Origin: Chloranthus sessilifolius
Taxonomy: Eukaryota; Streptophyta; Magnoliopsida; Chloranthales; Chloranthaceae
Assembly: GCA_021018995.1 (NCBI GenBank)
Contig: CM037597.1
Span: 37,884,936-37,948,935, forward strand
Direction of reading: 5' to 3'
Length of the DNA: 64,000 nucleotides
In this document: positions 31,558-42,110 of the stretch, one piece after another
Layout of the letters: every line of letters begins with the position of its first letter
Numbering within the stretch: position 1 is the stretch's first letter
Notes under the pieces: generated by a model
Told to the model about the DNA's origin: nothing
Database searches by the model: none
The model's input: the letters and a program-made list of their open reading frames with translations, nothing else
Translations under genes and position numbers: made by a program

Positions 31558-33690
31558 GTTTTACTAGTCTCTAGCAAACAAGGAAATATAGAATATTTAA
31601 AACTTTTAAATTTAAATGCCACTTTTATAGGGAGCACGATTGCATTTAGCAGATGCAACAAGCCTTTAAACCCTTAGGTGATCCCTAGTGGAGGAGTTGT
31701 AGCCTCTTGAAGGTTTTCAATGAAGTTACCTCTAAACTTCAAATATTTTTGGATTTTTCAAAACTAAAAATTTAAAATATAAACTAATTTTTATATACTA
31801 CTAATTATTCAGTTAGTCATTATATGTTCATTATTTCAAAATATTTCAAATCTTTTATCCTTAGCTTCCGATCATCGCAATTATCCTTGATCGGAACTCA
31901 ATAATTTTAATTGTTGTATAGCGTGGAGTGTGCATATCAGTGAAAAGTTTATTCATCATAAAATTTTCTAAACTACAGTTTTTAGAAAATATTTTCATCC
32001 AAACTCTCACTTATTGGCATACTCTAAAAAATAATCAAAAATTTAGGTTTTCATAATATGATATGTTCGTGATAAATTCAAAGGACAATCAGCTAAAAAG
32101 ATAAATCTCATGGAAAGAATAATCAATTCTTTTCATATAAATTTTTATTTATTCATAGTATCTATTACATATATCTCTACTAGACTCATATTTTTGCAAA
32201 TCATAAATCACAATGGTCTTTCCTTCGGCTTGTAATGGGGTATTGAGTTTTCAGAAGGTTTCAAAAAAAAAAAAGATAAAGAGGATTCAAAATTATTTCC
32301 AAGAGTTTAGCTCTTTTTTCTCTTCTTCTTCTATTTTTTAGCTTCAGTAAGTATCCTTATTTTGGATAACTTCTTTCAATTTCTTTTTCTTTTTGTAAAT
32401 CCTATTTTTCTCTTCTTTTTTAGTTTGGAAGCTTTTTGCTTATCTTTTCACAAAATCGTCTTTTACAATTTTTCATTCTTTTTCTTTTCTTTTCCCATAT
32501 TTTGATATATTTGTATTTCTTTTTCAGTTGTACCCTTTTCAACAGATCTCTTATCTATTAACTCATACTCCTTTCTCTCCATTTTCTTCCCTTCTTTTAT
32601 ATTCTAAACTCTCAAAAATTGTAAGGGTTAATGATAGAAAGTTTTGGGCGGTACATATGGTTAAGGGTTTATAAAATTCTAGTACAAAGAAATTTAGTTT
32701 TTAGGCTTCTAATATGGGTTCAAATTGTAAAATATTATGGGATTTTAGCTTTTTGGCTGTGGTAAAACAAAAGATAGCCTTCGATCATTTTCATGATTTA
32801 CTAAAATGGATGTCTTATTACTTTGAAATATTTAATAAACAATTTTAAACAAATAAATTATCATAATCATATAATATATTGATTCTGAGTTCAGCATTAT
32901 GAGATTTTATTTTGACATCAATAGTAGAGCAGTTCAAAGAAAATTAAGCATGAATAAAAACAATCTCTCCTCTCAGAATAAAGAGGAATAAGCTCTATAG
33001 CTCATTGGTTATATGATTTTGAAACTATAATCTAAAATATTTTACAGTTCAGATCAATCATATAGTTTCAAATATTTTTCTGATACAGTGTTTTAGAGAT
33101 GCTTCACTTTGAATTATAACTATCTTTATTTTGATTTTTGAACTACTACTATGATGGTTTGCTAAGAAATTCAAATTTTTATATTTTTTCATAATTTGTA
33201 TATAATGATTAACTTATCTAAAAATTTAAAAAAAAAAATTAAAAATTAAAAATTTCTATGAAAAAGAAAACTACAAAGAAAACTAAAAAGAAAACTAAAC
33301 TAATCTATGCATAGGTGGTGTATCCCCCCCAAACTTAAATAGGACAATGTCCTCATTGTGCTATACAGGGGACATACAGGAAAAGTTACCTATTACTTTA
33401 CTGCTATGTTAGTAACCGAGTGTATAGTCTGCAAAAAAATAAAAAATTTCTCCCCCCCAAACATGGGGGAAAAATACTTTCGATTTGAATAGGGAAAGTT
33501 AGTATAATAAAAAAAATTGTTAGTAATGTTAGTAACACACACTGTTGGAGTAGAATTTTCTTTTTATTTTTATATATATCAGAATATTTACAATGAACAT
33601 AAGAGAAAAAAACTAAAATTTAATATAAGAACTAATTACATAAAAGAGTATAAACCTAGGAAAATCTAGACACACACTAAACTAAGACAC
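31558..33690 (-). other. 3' noncoding region of element E
   Basis: No gene. It contains the conserved block shared with C (31,618-31,738), T/A-rich sequence, the GATCGAAGGCTATCTTTTG block near 32,775-32,795 shared with D, A-rich patches (33,220-33,290), the second polypurine tract 33,323-33,336 preceded (in element order) by CAATGAGGACATTG (33,345-33,358), and another purine tract at 33,452-33,466. Integrase, which follows at this point in D, is absent. Confidence 0.6.
31618..31738 (-). other. Conserved 3' noncoding block (E copy)
   Basis: The minus strand of this stretch aligns by eye with 59,771-59,894 and 63,140-63,266 of element C, sharing TCCTCCACTAGGGATCACCTA, GGGTTTAAA, GGCTTG.TGCAT and AAAGTGGCATTTA in the same order, although the elements differ greatly in LTR sequence. 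Function unknown. Confidence 0.75.
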
Positions 33691-33909
33691 TGGCAGCAAC
33701 GTTGTTGGTGCGTGCTATTTCTGGGTTCCTCTCGGTTCTCGTTGAATCAGTGGCTTCCAATTCTATTCTAGTGGACTCTAGCGATGCGGCATTTGGAATG
33801 TTAAAAATAAAGGGGTTTCTAGGAAGATTCCTAGTTTGTTGCGATCGCCAGCTGCAGATATTTATCGACGCTGCAACACGTCAGCAACAGTCTTTTCCTT
33901 AATTTAGAT

Positions 33910-34610
33910 AGTTTAATTTCCTTTTATTTCTCTTTATAGTTATAATTTTGGTCAGTTTAGACTTCCCTAGTTCTATGGTAAGTTTATTTATGAATTTGTC
34001 AGAGTGAGCAGATCTATTTTACTACTATAATTCTATCAGGGGTTTGATTAATTTAGCTTCCTAGTCTTATTAGAATTCTAATTAATTTAGTGTCCTAGTG
34101 CTACTAGGAGTCTGATTAATTGTGGTCTCCTAATCCCCTTAGAAGTCTGACTATGATCAGGTTCCCTAATTAGACTAGGAGTGCACAGGTAATAGTTCTG
34201 GCGAAATTCTAATTAGTTCGGGTATACCAATTGTATTAGGATTCTAATTAAATAAGGTATAACAATTCTATTGAAATTCTACTTAAAGCAATTATAACAG
34301 TCCTGTTAGAATTCTAATTGAAGGGGAAAACTAATTTTACGGAAGCTCTAATTTAAGCAAAAGAATTAATGCTACTGAAATCTAATTAAAATGAATAAAC
34401 TGATCTTTATCAAAATCTAATTAAAATAGATAAGCTAATTTTATAAAAATTCTAATTAAAACAATGAATTAGCTATGCTAAAAGTCTAATTAAAGCAATA
34501 AAATTAATCATACTAAATTCTGGTTGAAGCAAGGAATTGATCAATTAAATTCTTATTTAAAGAGATGAATCAGTCATACTAAGTTTTAAGGCACTTAATT
34601 AAATAAATAT
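33910..34610. repeat. Degenerate tandem repeat, period about 30-38 bp
   Basis: Around twenty diverged units, each containing 'attctaattaa' and a variable half such as 'caattctattaga' or 'gctatgctaaaag'. Spacing between successive TCTAATTAA cores is about 30-38 bp. AT-rich, no coding potential. Confidence 0.65.
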
Positions 34611-35459
34611 CTGAAATAAAATAAACCTACTAATTAATTATACTAAAAGGATAAAATAAAAAGCAATTAATTAATTCTAAAATTCTTATAAAAAAAAGGT
34701 TTTGGGTCCGCTATGCTAAAGAGGATTGGCCTTATTCCCGAGTACCCTCCGTAAGCTCCCTTGGGCAAATCGGGTGCTAAAATTGAAGGTAAATTAGATT
34801 TTGGACCGTGAAATAATATTTTTAGGCTTTTCAGAGTTGATTTCAGAGTAATAATTATGAATTAAATTGTAAACTAGGATTATAAAAACTAGAATTAATA
34901 TTTAGGAATTTTGGATTTATTAAACTAAGAAATTAAAATTAAAAACTAAACTTTTAGGACTGAATTCGGGTCTAAAATCAGAAAATCAGGCCGTATGATT
35001 AAGGACTGGTTCTGAATCGAAGGATTAGAACCAGAAATTAATGATAGGACTGTAAATCGAGATTTTAGAACAAGAATCAGAGCCTAGGGTCGGTGTATCG
35101 GACCGTCCAATTAAGGACTGGTTCTAGAAATAGAGAACTAGAACCAGATATAGAGAATTACGGTCCGAAAAGGGTGCTACGGTCTAAGACTGAAGATAAA
35201 TTCCTAAACCTAGAGATTATAAGCTATGGTAGGAAACTAAAAATTAAATTATTGCCTAAGCGCCGGGGCTGTGGAGAGAAATCTTAAAGATTAGAAGCTT
35301 GAATCTTGAAACCATGATTGGGGTGCTCTATGGGTTTGTCCTCGGAGTTCTCTGGTTTCAGAATCCCAAAAAAAATTCGTTCTCTCTAGAAAATTTGCTA
35401 GCCCTCCTGGGCGAATTAGGAAAAAAAATCTTTTATAGGTTTTTCTTCAATTATGTGCC

Positions 35460-35870
35460 CTGTTTCAGGCATTTAATTGAATTACGCGCCAGTTTTCCTG
35501 CGCTTAATTGCTTTGAGTCGGTCGTCGATTCAGTGAGCGACCGACTGACTTGCTCAGCGAGTTTCCTAGTCTTAATAAAGTTAGAACTAATTACGCATTT
35601 GGTAGGACGTGTGTAATCTAATTAAGTGATTCTTTAGAAGCACTCAATCAAGGAAACTTAGGGGTCAAGGATTGTGAGGCTAGGTCGGGCGTAGGCCAAT
35701 TGCGCGCTGGTGATATGGCGTGCAATCCGATCACGCATCTGATTTCAGGTGCGTGATCGAATCTCGAGATGGTCTGAGAAAGGAAGTTTGGTCTGAGAGG
35801 GGGACTGATTGTGTGTTTTTGGTTTGGCATGCAATCGAATTACGTGCGGAGTTTCAGGTGCTTAATTCGG
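35460..35870. repeat. Inverted motif pairs in the LTR of H
   Basis: At least five short stem-type pairs: AATTACGCGCC / GCGCTTAATT (35,480-35,509), GTCGGTCG / CGACCGAC (35,517-35,545), CAATTGCGCGC / GCGTGCAATCC (35,698-35,730), CGATCACGCA / TGCGTGATCG (35,730-35,761, ten-base arms with a 12-base loop) and AATTACGTGC / GTGCTTAATT (35,837-35,866). Arms are about 20 bp apart centre to centre. Confidence 0.65.
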
Positions 35871-36115
35871 GGTTGTCTAGGTCTGGTCTCTAGACTGAAA
35901 TGCAAGACTATTGTTTCAGTCTGCATTTTGACTATATACTATTGTTTAAATATATAGTCTCCCCACGTTGGGATCTAAGCCACAGAGCTATTGTTTCAGC
36001 TTGTGTTCAGTCATGTACTATTATTTCAGTGCATGGTTCTCATATCGGGGTTATGATGTCAAAGGTTGATCGAATAAAAAGTATATTCCAAGAAGGCAAA
36101 ATGGGGGTGTCTACA

Positions 36116-36127
36116 GATGCCCTTCTT
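36116..36127 (-). other. Polypurine tract of element H
   Basis: AAGAAGGGCATC on the minus strand directly next to the LTR start. Element C begins eight bases further on, so nothing more of H is seen. Confidence 0.5.
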
Positions 36128-36429
36128 CAGCACGCTATTAAGCAGTGAAAAATATCATTTTTAACCTCCTAACCTGAACTTTGGTGGACCATTGAGCTGA
36201 CTAATAAGGTGTTTTAAGTGTGTTTTGTTGATAAGAAATAAATTACAACTTAATACAAATATTCAATTAAAAGAGCCAAAGAAGCACTGTGCTACCTAAT
36301 TGGAAAGGCCTGAGACCAAGTCCAGCTGCAAGGAAGAAAGATTAAACCTACTAAGGGATAGCTGAGTGTTAAACAAAGGAAGAACAACATACCCAAGATG
36401 TGTGCCAGCAGTGGAAGCATTAAAAATAT

Positions 36430-37080
36430 GCAGTCGAGAGGTTCCATGAAGCTGTCGAGAACTCCCCAACACCCGTCGAGAAGTTCTGAGAGCAAGGAAT
36501 GAAGCAGTTGAGAGGTTGAACATGTGTATAAGAAGCTGTTGAGAGGTACTGAGTTGAAAAGATGAAGATCTCGAGAGATTCCAGCACCTACAGAGAGGTT
36601 GGAAGTACAGTCGTGGATCCTGTCGAGAGGATACCTAAAAATGAAGGGGAAGTCGAGAGGATCTAGTCACTTATCGTGAGGTTCAACTGAACCTATCGAG
36701 CAGTACAAGATAACCTATCGATAACTTACCTGAAGTAACGTTCATTCTCGCAAGGATTGAGCCAACCTGTCGAGCACTTCACTGAAGATTTTATAACCCG
36801 TCGACAGGTTGAGCATAACCTGTCGAGAGGATGAACGTGAAACTGGGCAGAACGAAGAAATAAGCCTTCAATCCTATTGACAAGTTCAAAATCAACCTCT
36901 CGAGCTGTTCTCCCAAGCTGTTGACAGGATCTTCATTAATCTGTTGAGATATGTCCAAACCTATCGAGAGCTACTTCAATCCTGTCAAGAAGTCTGTGAA
37001 GCTGTCGAAAGCCAATGCCACTTGTCGACGTGAACATAAAGCAAATCAAGAACCTGTTGAGAGGATCCCCTGAACCTCTC
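36430..37080. repeat. Array of CCTGTCGAGAGGTT motifs in LTR 1 of C
   Basis: About thirty degenerate copies of a motif related to the palindrome AACCTGTCGACAGGTT. Starts of the GTCGAG core at 36433, 36454, 36475, 36507, 36538, 36570, 36590, 36610, 36622 and 36652 give steps of 21, 21, 32, 31, 32, 20, 20, 12 and 30, near multiples of 10.5. Homologous arrays are at 60,247-60,860 and from 63,628. Confidence 0.85.
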
Positions 37081-37350
37081 GACACTGGTTTTGGTAACTT
37101 CCTAGTGCGTTTCTTCAGCAACTGCCACTTATAGAATTCTGTGCATGAGTTTCAAAGCACGTCAGCGATCCCTGGGGTTATTTGTAGCACATAGTTGGGC
37201 ACGCATGGAAACCCTAACTACTTCACATGTATTTGCCAGTTGAGAGCCAATGGGAGAGAGCTGCTAGAGGAGAAATCAGCCACATCAGCATAACAGAATT
37301 ATTCCCTTGCACTCTGATTGGCTGAAATGGATTTAAGGACAGAGGAGGAG

Positions 37351-37361
37351 AGTATAAAAGC
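37351..37361 (+). promoter_or_regulatory. TATA box in LTR 1 of C
   Basis: AGTATAAAAGC, about 270 bp downstream of the motif array; the same sequence is in LTR 2 near 61,162. The RNA start would be about 30 bp further on. Confidence 0.55.
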
Positions 37362-37748
37362 TTGAAGAAAATACATAACAACCATCCAGAGTTTGAGAGA
37401 ATAAGAGCTTAGTGTGAGATATATTTTTTCCTCCTTCTTCCTCCTTCCCCCATTCTATCTTTAGCCAATCATGGGTGGCTAAACTCTTTTCAGTAGTTAG
37501 GGTGAGGTCTTGAGCTGTAAATTGAGAGATTCAGAGGCTTGCAAGAGATTGTATATTGCACAGATTGCAGATCAGGGCATAATAGTATTATAAGTTTGTA
37601 ATATAATTATGGATTTTAAAGGTGATTCTGATTTATATTTCACTTTTCATATTTGATTTTCCTGGATTGGATACTCCTGCGGATGCCATTCACGAATGGG
37701 GAGCTGGTAGCCAGGCATTTGCAGCATCTACAATAATTTTCCTATTCT

Positions 37749-38060
37749 AATCAAGATCAATAGATTGGAGTAATCCCAGGGATGAACTGTATCTAGTAGA
37801 AGGGCAAATCATAAACTTAGGACTGTATCTAGTAGAAGGGCAGAGCCTAACCTCAGGATTGCCTTGATTCGTTGGTGGAGATTGGATTCTTATACCTCAC
37901 CTATGTCGGGAGAACCTGGGTAGATCAATAGGTTGGAGTAATCTCGGGGATGAACTGTATCCAGTAGAAAAGCAGATCATAAACTTAGGACTATATCCAG
38001 TAGAAGGGCAGATCCTAACCTCAGGATTGCTTTGATCCATTGATGGATTCCGGGGAACCT
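37749..38060 (+). repeat. Tandem duplication of about 175 bp in LTR 1 of C
   Basis: Two adjacent copies beginning 'gatcaataga/ggttggagtaatc' at about 37,757 and 37,922, each containing two shorter repeats 'aggactgtatc.agtagaagggcag'. The same duplication is in LTR 2 (61,579-61,870), so it predates insertion. Confidence 0.8.
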
Positions 38061-38275
38061 GGGAAGCTTGGTGCCAGAAAAGATGATTGCTGCAAATCAG
38101 TTCTCTGCATTGCCTTTGATTCTTTTGATTTTCAGTGAGAGACCAATATTCCTAGCTACTGTTCTCACCCTTTTGAATTTTCATCACTTCTATATCTCTC
38201 CTTATCTCTATGTTTGATTATATCTGGATCAATAGCATTTATCTTTTATAGTCTGTAGTTAAAGTGACAAAATCA

Positions 38276-38280
38276 TAAAA
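38276..38280. repeat. Target site duplication of element B, left copy
   Basis: TAAAA, matching TGAAA at 50550-50554 with one mismatch. The uninterrupted site is seen in LTR 2 of C at about 62,099 (accaTGAAAcctc), which confirms the insertion point. Confidence 0.8.
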
Positions 38281-40691
38281 TATAATGTCCCAAACATTTA
38301 AAAACCTTGATCTGCATGCCTCGGTACATGTGCCCTGACGGTCCGCACGTCGGGGATGGTATTGATAGTCAATGTAATGTCTATAGATCAAATCCAACGG
38401 ATGGGATTTGACATATGTTGGCTAGGTTGAGGGTTAGTGCACTCTCGTATACTCAACGTTAGTACAACTGTTTTACGCCTAAGCCTAGGACTCAAGTATA
38501 ACAGGAATTAAATGTCGCATTTAGGCTTTGCATTCAACACCTTAGTAATTGCTGACCATAGGGAGTTAAGAGGAAAGAGGGAGATATTCGAGATTTAAAT
38601 GCTGATTGCATGTGAGAACAGTCCGTTCTCGAAGCTTGTGGTTATGTAATTAGAGTGACGAACGAGCCGCTGTTCTTCTGGTGAACCCGAGTCAGATTTA
38701 GAGGCTAGGATTAGAGATTCAGAGGAAATTGAGGGATGAAAATTTGGTCAAGATCTTAAAATTATGTCGTTAACTGTTTTTATGTAAATTTAGATCACGG
38801 GAGTGTAAGAAATCGAGTTTAACTTGATGTAGAGGGGGAAAACCCTTAAACGGGTGAAATCTATTCATTTCGACCGATCAAAATTGAGTTCGATCTATCG
38901 AAATGGACTTAAAATGTGAAAACTTAGAAGTATGAGGAAATTCATTCGATCAAAGTCAAATTCGATCGAACGAAATGGGTTCGATCAATCAAATCTCACA
39001 CTCGATCGATCAAAACATATATAAACAGGAACGTGGAAAAACCCTCTGTGAGAACTCGATCGATCAAAATATATTTGATAGATCGAATTAAAGTTTTTGC
39101 CCGATTGAAGTAGGATTCGTTCGATCGAACTGTGTGATAGCTAAATTGCCTTTGAAAGATTCGACTGATCGAAATATTTTCAATCGATCGAATTATAAGT
39201 TTTCGATCGACTGAAAGGGGATTCGTTCGATCAAACTATGTTTATTTTTTGGCTTCTGTGAGAGATTGACCGATAGAATTTAGTTCAATTCATCGAAACG
39301 TGATTTCGATCGATCGAAATTGGGATTCGATCGATCGAAATTCTTAGATTCAGAATTTTGGTAAGTTTTGACAGTGAGATTTTGAGGGGAGTTATCCTAG
39401 CATGTTTTGCACTGTTCTAATGAGTGAACATTGGATTTTATATTTTAGGTGACTTAGTATTGTATGATAAGGGAGGGCTAACCCAAACGACGGTGTGAGG
39501 TAGTGCGGGTTAAGATCTCGAGGTAAGGAGCACTTGACACCATGTGCATTGTTACGTTAACATGTGTGTGTTATAACGTGATGTTTCTTTGAATTGATTA
39601 TATGTGTGGTTACGAATTCAATTTAGAAGAACATGTGCATCCGTACGTTTTCGATTCATGCATGAGTTGTGGAATCTTTCGAGATTCAATCTAACATGCT
39701 GTGCAAGTATATTCACAATTCTTTCCGACCTTTGATCTAATTTATAATTATCACTTTACACGGCGATGAGCCATATGTACGCACTTCGATTTAAGATTTT
39801 ATGTGAATACTCGACCAGTACGGCAACTAATCCGTACACCTTTGTGCTATGTGTTTTGTGACTCCTATCGCATGACGGTAAATATATTCGGCCAGGCATC
39901 CAACTTTATGGGACCTTGGATATATGTGAAAATGATTCATATGAGCGACGATGGTGGGTATTCCATCGGGGGCTTGAGGCTACAGCTCCTCATTCTATTA
40001 CTTTAAGCATACCACTTTAAGTTTTTCTTTTCTTGTGTTGGAAGAAGATGTGGACCTATCTCTTTTGAAATTTTGAACAAGCTTTGTACCTATGTTTCAT
40101 GCCATGACCATACACTGTGCATATGTCCCGATTATTCTGTTTCATTATGCCATAAGATCTATGTTGCCATTACAATAAGCATGCTATGAGTTTTTCCTTA
40201 CTGAGCTTGGATGAAGCTCATTCCTCGACTATATGTCACAGGTTCAGGTGAAGACGTTGATACCAGGATTTTTGAGAGGGAGGTTTCTAAGCTAGCTTCG
40301 GGGGTGGACTTAGAGGAGATTAACCCTGAGAGCTACTTTCTTGGTACTAGGCCAGAGTAGGTCTGGCCCTAGGATTTAGGATGTGTTGGTTGAACTTTGG
40401 TTGTAAAGGATGTAAATTTTGTAAATGATTATACTTCTTTTGGTGAACCATGTTTCGGTAAGGTACGACCCTTACCGGTGGTTCTTGTCGGTTCTTTTTC
40501 CATAAGGAATCATATGGAATTATAACCGTCATTTTGAGCTTTTGAAGAATAGTACTAGTTCTCTTTTTGCTTTGATGATTCATTGGACATGGTTCTGCTT
40601 TATTTTCTCACAGTAACGCACGTTATGTGCTTGCCTGGGCTCGGCCTTGGCGCCATCCACGAGCGAGCTGCCAAAACTTCTGCCCGTCACA
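38281..40691 (+). repeat. 5' LTR of element B
   Basis: 2.41 kb, homologous to 48123-50549. It has a palindrome array (38,870-39,345) with TTCGATCGATCGAA-type motifs, a TATA-like CATATATAAACAG inside the array (about 39,010-39,025), another AGTATAA-like site near 38,495, and the family block 'ccgtacacc...gacggtaaatatattcgg' (39,835-39,890). Confidence 0.88.
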
Positions 40692-40693
40692 GT

Positions 40694-40709
40694 TGGTATT
40701 AGAGCATGG
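40694..40709 (+). other. Primer binding site of element B (initiator-Met tRNA)
   Basis: TGGTATTAGAGCATGG two bases after the LTR, complementary to initiator-Met tRNA. Confidence 0.85.
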
Positions 40710-40814
40710 TCTTAGAGGCGTCTGACAAGTCTGAAACTATTTCGAGATTGATATTTTGTTGGATACTAGGGACTGTCTGTTAATGAGACTTTTGTTTCAT
40801 TGTAACAGATTCCA

Positions 40815-42110
40815 ATGGAATAGTGAGGAAGAGGTAGACCTAGGGGAAGTCGCCAAAGAGGTGAAAGGTGTATGGAGGATATTCCTTCAGGTTTCGGAGG
40901 AGAGCAAAGACCACCTCCTGAGGCGGAGAGAGGTCACAGAGATGAGTCTTCTGATAGGATGGCTAGGGCTATGGAGGCTATAGCCGCTGCTATGGTTCAG
41001 CAGACCCATCAGACTACACTTCTTACTAAGAAGACGACGTTGTTAGCCGTAAACAACGTTAGCCATCAGTAGCAACTGCCACTACCACCACCTCCTGCTT
41101 TGTTGCCATCCTCATTTGTGGATTTCAGGAGATTGAGATCTCCTGTGTTCCATGGGTAGACTGATCTACTTGAAGCGGAGAAGTGGTTGAAACAGATGGA
41201 GAAATTATTGGAGAGACTGTAAAGCTTTGAGCATGAGAAAGTTGGTTGGGCTTCTTTCCAACTAGAGGGCGACGCTGACGCTTGGTGGAAGTTGGTGTTG
41301 AGGAAAAGGGAAGTTGAGGGTCCGTACAACCCATGGACATGGGCAGACTTTGTAATGGCATTTAACAAGGAGTACTTTCCTAAGCAAGTTCGGAATCAGT
41401 TGAAAGAATTTATGAATCTTGTATAGGGGAGCATGACTGTATGAGAGTACGACAATGAGTTTGTGAGGTTGTCAAGATTTGCACCAGAATTGGTAGCTAC
41501 TGAAGAAATGAAGGCCAGCAGATTCCAAGAAGGCCTGAGACCGAATATACAGGAGAGAGTGTCCATATTTGAATTGGAAGCATATGACGATGTGATGGGA
41601 AAGGCCATCGTTGCAGAAAGAGACATCAACAAAAGATTGAGTGGAAGAACAAGCCGAGTCCGGGGGGGGGGTGAGTGACTATGACTCGGGGAATAAAAAG
41701 CCAAGGTTGTCAGCACCTGCTCCAGTTTCAAAACCAGCCTATGCAAATTATCCGAGGTCAAATACTTTCACTTCTACGAGACGTTCCACAGAGAGGGCCC
41801 TACTCAGACTCAGACGTCTGGGGCATCTGTCACACGAGGACCTTCTAGAGCGGCATCTACGAGTCCACAACTAAAATGTGCCTGTTGCGCAGACCGCATA
41901 AAACTTTGGACTATAGACAGGACATGGGCGGATGTTTTAAATTTGGGAAAGTAGGCCATATGATACGAGACTGCCCCGAGATGAGAAAAGAGGGCACCGT
42001 CTCAACTACTACCGCATCGAGACCTACACAATCCATGAGACCTTTTGTTCAAGGTCCGTGCCTTTGTCATGACAGTACAAGACACCTGGATAAGCAATGA
42101 TGTAATCCAA
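40815..42110 (+). pseudogene. gag: gag region of element B
   Basis: Homologous to gag of A: segments FRRLRSP-like, WASFQLEGDADAWW, FNKEYFPKQVRNQ, RLSRFAPELVATEE, LRPNIQERVSIFELEAY and a zinc-knuckle region (CFKFGKVGHMIRDCP). Strongly decayed fossil. Confidence 0.8.

Larger units (their letters stand above)
17770..33690 (-). mobile_element. Element E: 3' part of an Athila/Tat-type retrotransposon, split by A
   Basis: The 3' LTR occupies 17770-18104 and 30475-31542 (with element A between), followed in reverse element order by the polypurine tract 31543-31557 and a 3' noncoding region to about 33,690. No gag or pol is present between it and element H, so it is a truncated or nonautonomous copy. 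The LTR start (TGATCAGT on the minus strand) and its TTGCAAG end resemble D; the 3' noncoding block at 31,618-31,738 matches element C. Its right edge is placed where sequence typical of H begins, and is uncertain. Confidence 0.65.
33691..36115 (-). repeat. Element H: LTR of an unclassified LTR retrotransposon
   Basis: The right end reads TGTAGACACCCCCATTTTG on the minus strand, a common plant LTR start, and is followed by a polypurine tract (36116-36127), so this is a 3' LTR in minus orientation. The left border is uncertain: TGGCAGCAAC at 33691 would give a 2.4 kb TG...CA LTR, but it might start as far right as about 34,690. Contents: a degenerate tandem repeat (33,910-34,610), TATA-like sequence near 35,430, inverted pairs with GCGC/TGCG arms (35,460-35,870), and four 'ACTATTGTTTCAG' copies (35,908-36,030). 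No protein-coding gene is supported. Confidence 0.5.
36136..38275 (+). repeat. LTR 1 of element C, left part
   Basis: Homologous to 59951-62090. It carries a palindrome-type array (36,430-37,080), a TATA box AGTATAAAAGC near 37,351, and an internal tandem duplication of about 175 bp (37,749-38,050). No genes; short frames with LSTASF-like repeats are translations of the array. Confidence 0.85.

Noticed and set aside
33702-33902. 66-residue ORF near the left edge of H
   Set aside because: Short, no recognisable domain, and at an uncertain element border; not supported as a gene.
36292-36523. LSTASF/SRQLHGTSR-type frames in the LTRs of C (also 60102-60485 and 63461-63785)
   Set aside because: Translations of the CCTGTCGAGAGGTT array.
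40347-40583. Antisense ORFs in LTRs of B (also 50188-50424)
   Set aside because: Both are the same LTR segment read on the opposite strand; the frame lacks any known domain.
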